Source: DATLSM01 sp049585815 (GTDB lineage Bacteria > Actinomycetota > Thermoleophilia > Solirubrobacterales > 70-9). Taken from it: a stretch of DNA of 6,778 nucleotides. The position numbers and the translations under genes are program-made. The notes beneath the pieces were generated by a model. That model saw nothing but the letters and a program-made list of their open reading frames with translations. It ran no database searches and had not been told where the DNA came from. Shown here one piece after another: positions 4,780-6,778 of this stretch. The stretch lies in the NCBI GenBank assembly GCA_049585815.1, contig JBAVAR010000027.1:1-6778 (forward strand), read 5' to 3'. Positions within the stretch are counted from its first letter, which is position 1, and each line of letters opens with the position of its first letter.

Positions 4780-6778
4780 ATGGCGCTGTTGGAGCGAAAC
4801 GTTTCCTCGCTGGCGCCCCGGGCGGCAGGGCCCGCCGCCGACCGCGCGCCGGATCAGATCGCCGCCGGCGTGGCGCAGCCCCTGCGGGGGGAGCTTGAGG
4901 CGCTGCTCGGCGCCGACCGGGTGTTGGGGCGGGCGAGTGACATCGTCCGCTACGCCTCCGATGCCAGTCCCTACCGCCTCCTTCCGAGAGCCGTCGTGGT
5001 GCCCCGCGACAGCGCGGATGTGGCCAAGGTCCTCGCCTACGGCCGCCGCTCCGCGATCCCGGTCACCTTCCGGGCGGGGGGGACCAGCCTCAACGGCCAG
5101 GGGCAGAGTGATGGGATCCTGGTCGACGTGCGCCGCCACTTCGGCGGGGTCGCGGTCGAGGATGGAGGAGCGATCGCCCGGGTAAAGCCCGGCACCGTGC
5201 TCGGCCACGCCAACCGGGTTCTGGCTCCGTACGGGCGCAAGCTCGGGCCGGACCCCGCCAGCACCGAGATTGCCACCATCGGCGGTGTCGTTGCCAACAA
5301 CTCGGGAGGGATGCGCTGCGGCGTCCTCCACGACTCCTACTCGACCGTGCGCTCGATCACGTTTGTCCTCCCCTCGGGGACGACGATCGACACCGCAGCC
5401 CCCGGCGCCGCCGAGCGCTTCAGCACCGCCGAGCCGCGGCTGGCGGCCGGGCTGGCGGCAATTCGCGAGGAGATCCGCGCCGATCCCGAGCTGAGCCAGC
5501 GCATCCGTCGCAAGTTCGAGATCAAGAACACGACCGGCTACCGCCTCTGCGCCTTCCTCGACGCCGAGGAGCCGCTGGAGATCTTTCGGCGAGTGCTGAT
5601 CGGCTCCGAGGGCACGCTGGCCTTCCTCGCCGAGGCGGTCTTTGAAACCGTGCCGTTGCCGGCCCGCACGACCATCGCCTGGATTCACTTCCCCAGCATC
5701 GATCGGGCGATCGCCCCGGTCCGCGATCTGGTCGGCGCCGGTGCCACGGCGGTTGAGCTGATGGTCGCCCCGGCCCTGATAACCGCCGCCTGGAACATGG
5801 TCGGTGCACCGCAGGAGTGGAAGGAGCTTCCGCCGGACTCAGCGGTGCTCCTGGTCGAGTTCGGTGCCGCGACGGACGCAGAGCTCGACGATTATCTGGA
5901 GCGGGCCAGCGCGATCCTCGCATCCCACGAGACGATCCGGCCGATCGCTTTCACCCGCGAGGCGGAGGAGATCGAGCTCGCCTGGCGGGTGCGTGAGGGT
6001 CTGCACGGCCTGATCGGCCGACTGCGACTACCCGGCACGGCGCTGATCGTCGAGGACATCTGTGTGCCGCCCGAGCGGATCGCGGAGGGCGCCCGCGACC
6101 TCCAGGCGCTGCTCGGCGAGCATGGCTTCCTGCCCGGCGTCGCCGGGCACGCCTCCGCCGGCAACCTCCACTTCATGCTCACCCCCGATTTCGCCAAGGC
6201 GGAGGACCGCGAGCGCTATCAGAACTTCATGGCTGGCCTGGTCGAGCTGATCGTCGGCAAGTACGACGGTTCGCTCAAGGCAGAGCACGGAACCGGGATC
6301 AACATGGCCCCCTATGTGGAGCGCGAGTGGGGGGAGAAGGCGACGGAGCTGATGTGGCGGCTAAAGCAGCTGGCCGACCCCGACGGCGTGCTCTCCCCGG
6401 GGGTCGTGCTCAACCGCGACCCGGACGTCCACCTGCGCAACCTGAAAACCACCCCACAGATCGAGGAGTCGGTCAACACCTGTGTCGAGTGCGGCTTCTG
6501 CGAGCCGGTCTGCCCCTCTCGCAACCTGACCACGACGCCGCGCCAGCGGATCGCGTTGCGGCGGGAGATGGCGCGCCAGCCGGCGGGCTCCCCGTTGCAG
6601 CGCAAGTTGCTGGAGGAGTTCTCCTACGCGGCGCTTGACACCTGCGCCACCGACAGCTCCTGCCAGCTCGCCTGCCCCGTCGGGATCGATACGGGCATGC
6701 TGGTCAAGGAGCTGCGGGAAGCGCGTCACACCGGGCGCGGCGAAGCGCTGGCGCAGCTCGCGGCCAGGCGCTGGGGGG
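4780..6778 (+). CDS. FAD/[4Fe-4S] D-2-hydroxyacid (D-lactate-type) dehydrogenase, 3' truncated
   Basis: The frame stays open to the window edge, giving 666 residues of a protein usually about 930-950 long. It oxidises a D-2-hydroxy acid to the 2-oxo acid and passes electrons through FAD and Fe-S centres to the respiratory chain. An FAD-binding PCMH domain (about 68-205) shows FRAGGTSLNGQ (97-107) and GRKLGPDPAS then IGGVVANNSGG (152-177). The FAD-oxidase C-terminal domain has IGSEGTL (274-280), GHASAGNLHF (456-465) and KAEHGTG (500-506); His457, His464 and Glu502 match metal ligands of D-2-hydroxyglutarate dehydrogenase, and His503 its catalytic His. A ferredoxin-like cluster follows: CVECGFCEPVCP with Cys568, 571, 574 and 578, then CATDSSCQLACP with Cys622, 628 and 632. 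The C-terminal cysteine-rich CCG domains expected in the family lie outside. It is closest in memory to the Pseudomonas Fe-S D-lactate dehydrogenase, with about 30 extra Ala/Pro-rich N-terminal residues. Co-transcription with the decarboxylase suggests their substrates are linked; D-lactate, D-2-hydroxyglutarate and D-mandelate are all possible. Confidence 0.92.
   Translation, partial: MALLERNVSSLAPRAAGPAADRAPDQIAAGVAQPLRGELEALLGADRVLGRASDIVRYASDASPYRLLPRAVVVPRDSADVAKVLAYGRRSAIPVTFRAGGTSLNGQGQSDGILVDVRRHFGGVAVEDGGAIARVKPGTVLGHANRVLAPYGRKLGPDPASTEIATIGGVVANNSGGMRCGVLHDSYSTVRSITFVLPSGTTIDTAAPGAAERFSTAEPRLAAGLAAIREEIRADPELSQRIRRKFEIKNTTGYRLCAFLDAEEPLEIFRRVLIGSEGTLAFLAEAVFETVPLPARTTIAWIHFPSIDRAIAPVRDLVGAGATAVELMVAPALITAAWNMVGAPQEWKELPPDSAVLLVEFGAATDAELDDYLERASAILASHETIRPIAFTREAEEIELAWRVREGLHGLIGRLRLPGTALIVEDICVPPERIAEGARDLQALLGEHGFLPGVAGHASAGNLHFMLTPDFAKAEDRERYQNFMAGLVELIVGKYDGSLKAEHGTGINMAPYVEREWGEKATELMWRLKQLADPDGVLSPGVVLNRDPDVHLRNLKTTPQIEESVNTCVECGFCEPVCPSRNLTTTPRQRIALRREMARQPAGSPLQRKLLEEFSYAALDTCATDSSCQLACPVGIDTGMLVKELREARHTGRGEALAQLAARRWG

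Noticed and set aside
4711..5688. Minus-strand open frame (325 codons) antisense to the FAD/Fe-S dehydrogenase
   Set aside because: The translation has shadow-like composition and no family resemblance, whereas the plus strand shows unmistakable FAD-domain motifs.

Overview
The window is a high-GC (about 70% by eye), densely coded bacterial segment with four protein genes, the last cut off by the right edge. GC-ending codons, GAGG-type ribosome sites, a TTG start, a probable leaderless gene and a class II fumarase that reads most like mycobacterial FumC all point to an actinobacterium. A deep-branching high-GC lineage such as Thermoleophilia is my guess, not something the sequence proves.

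Layout. Positions 1-266 hold no gene I can support, only GC-rich inverted repeats that may be the end of an upstream unit. At 267-320 is a promoter-like -10 box overlapped by an 18-bp inverted repeat, followed by a good ribosome site. At 321-1766 (+) is an aldehyde dehydrogenase. It converges, with 13 bp between stop codons, on a class II fumarase (fumC) at 1780-3093 (-) that begins with TTG and lacks the usual N-terminal strand. An 80-bp divergent region (3094-3173) carries two outward-facing -10 boxes around a near-perfect 16-bp palindrome. From it run a benzoylformate decarboxylase-family ThDP enzyme (mdlC-like, 3174-4772, +) and, 7 bp later, an FAD/[4Fe-4S] D-2-hydroxyacid (D-lactate-type) dehydrogenase (4780 to beyond 6778, +).

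How the genes could work together. The three plus-strand enzymes form a logical chain: D-2-hydroxy acid to 2-oxo acid (FAD/Fe-S dehydrogenase), 2-oxo acid to aldehyde plus CO2 (ThDP decarboxylase), aldehyde to carboxylic acid (ALDH). This is the logic of the mandelate pathway, but the flavin enzyme is of the D-lactate dehydrogenase type rather than the FMN-dependent MdlB type. The decarboxylase differs from the Pseudomonas enzyme at several active-site positions: Tyr for the catalytic His281, Glu for Asp in the metal-binding GDG, and Ile for Ala460. The true substrate may therefore not be benzoylformate. Whether fumC belongs to the pathway or is only an embedded housekeeping gene cannot be settled from this window.

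The sequence shows no mobile element, CRISPR array, tRNA or rRNA.
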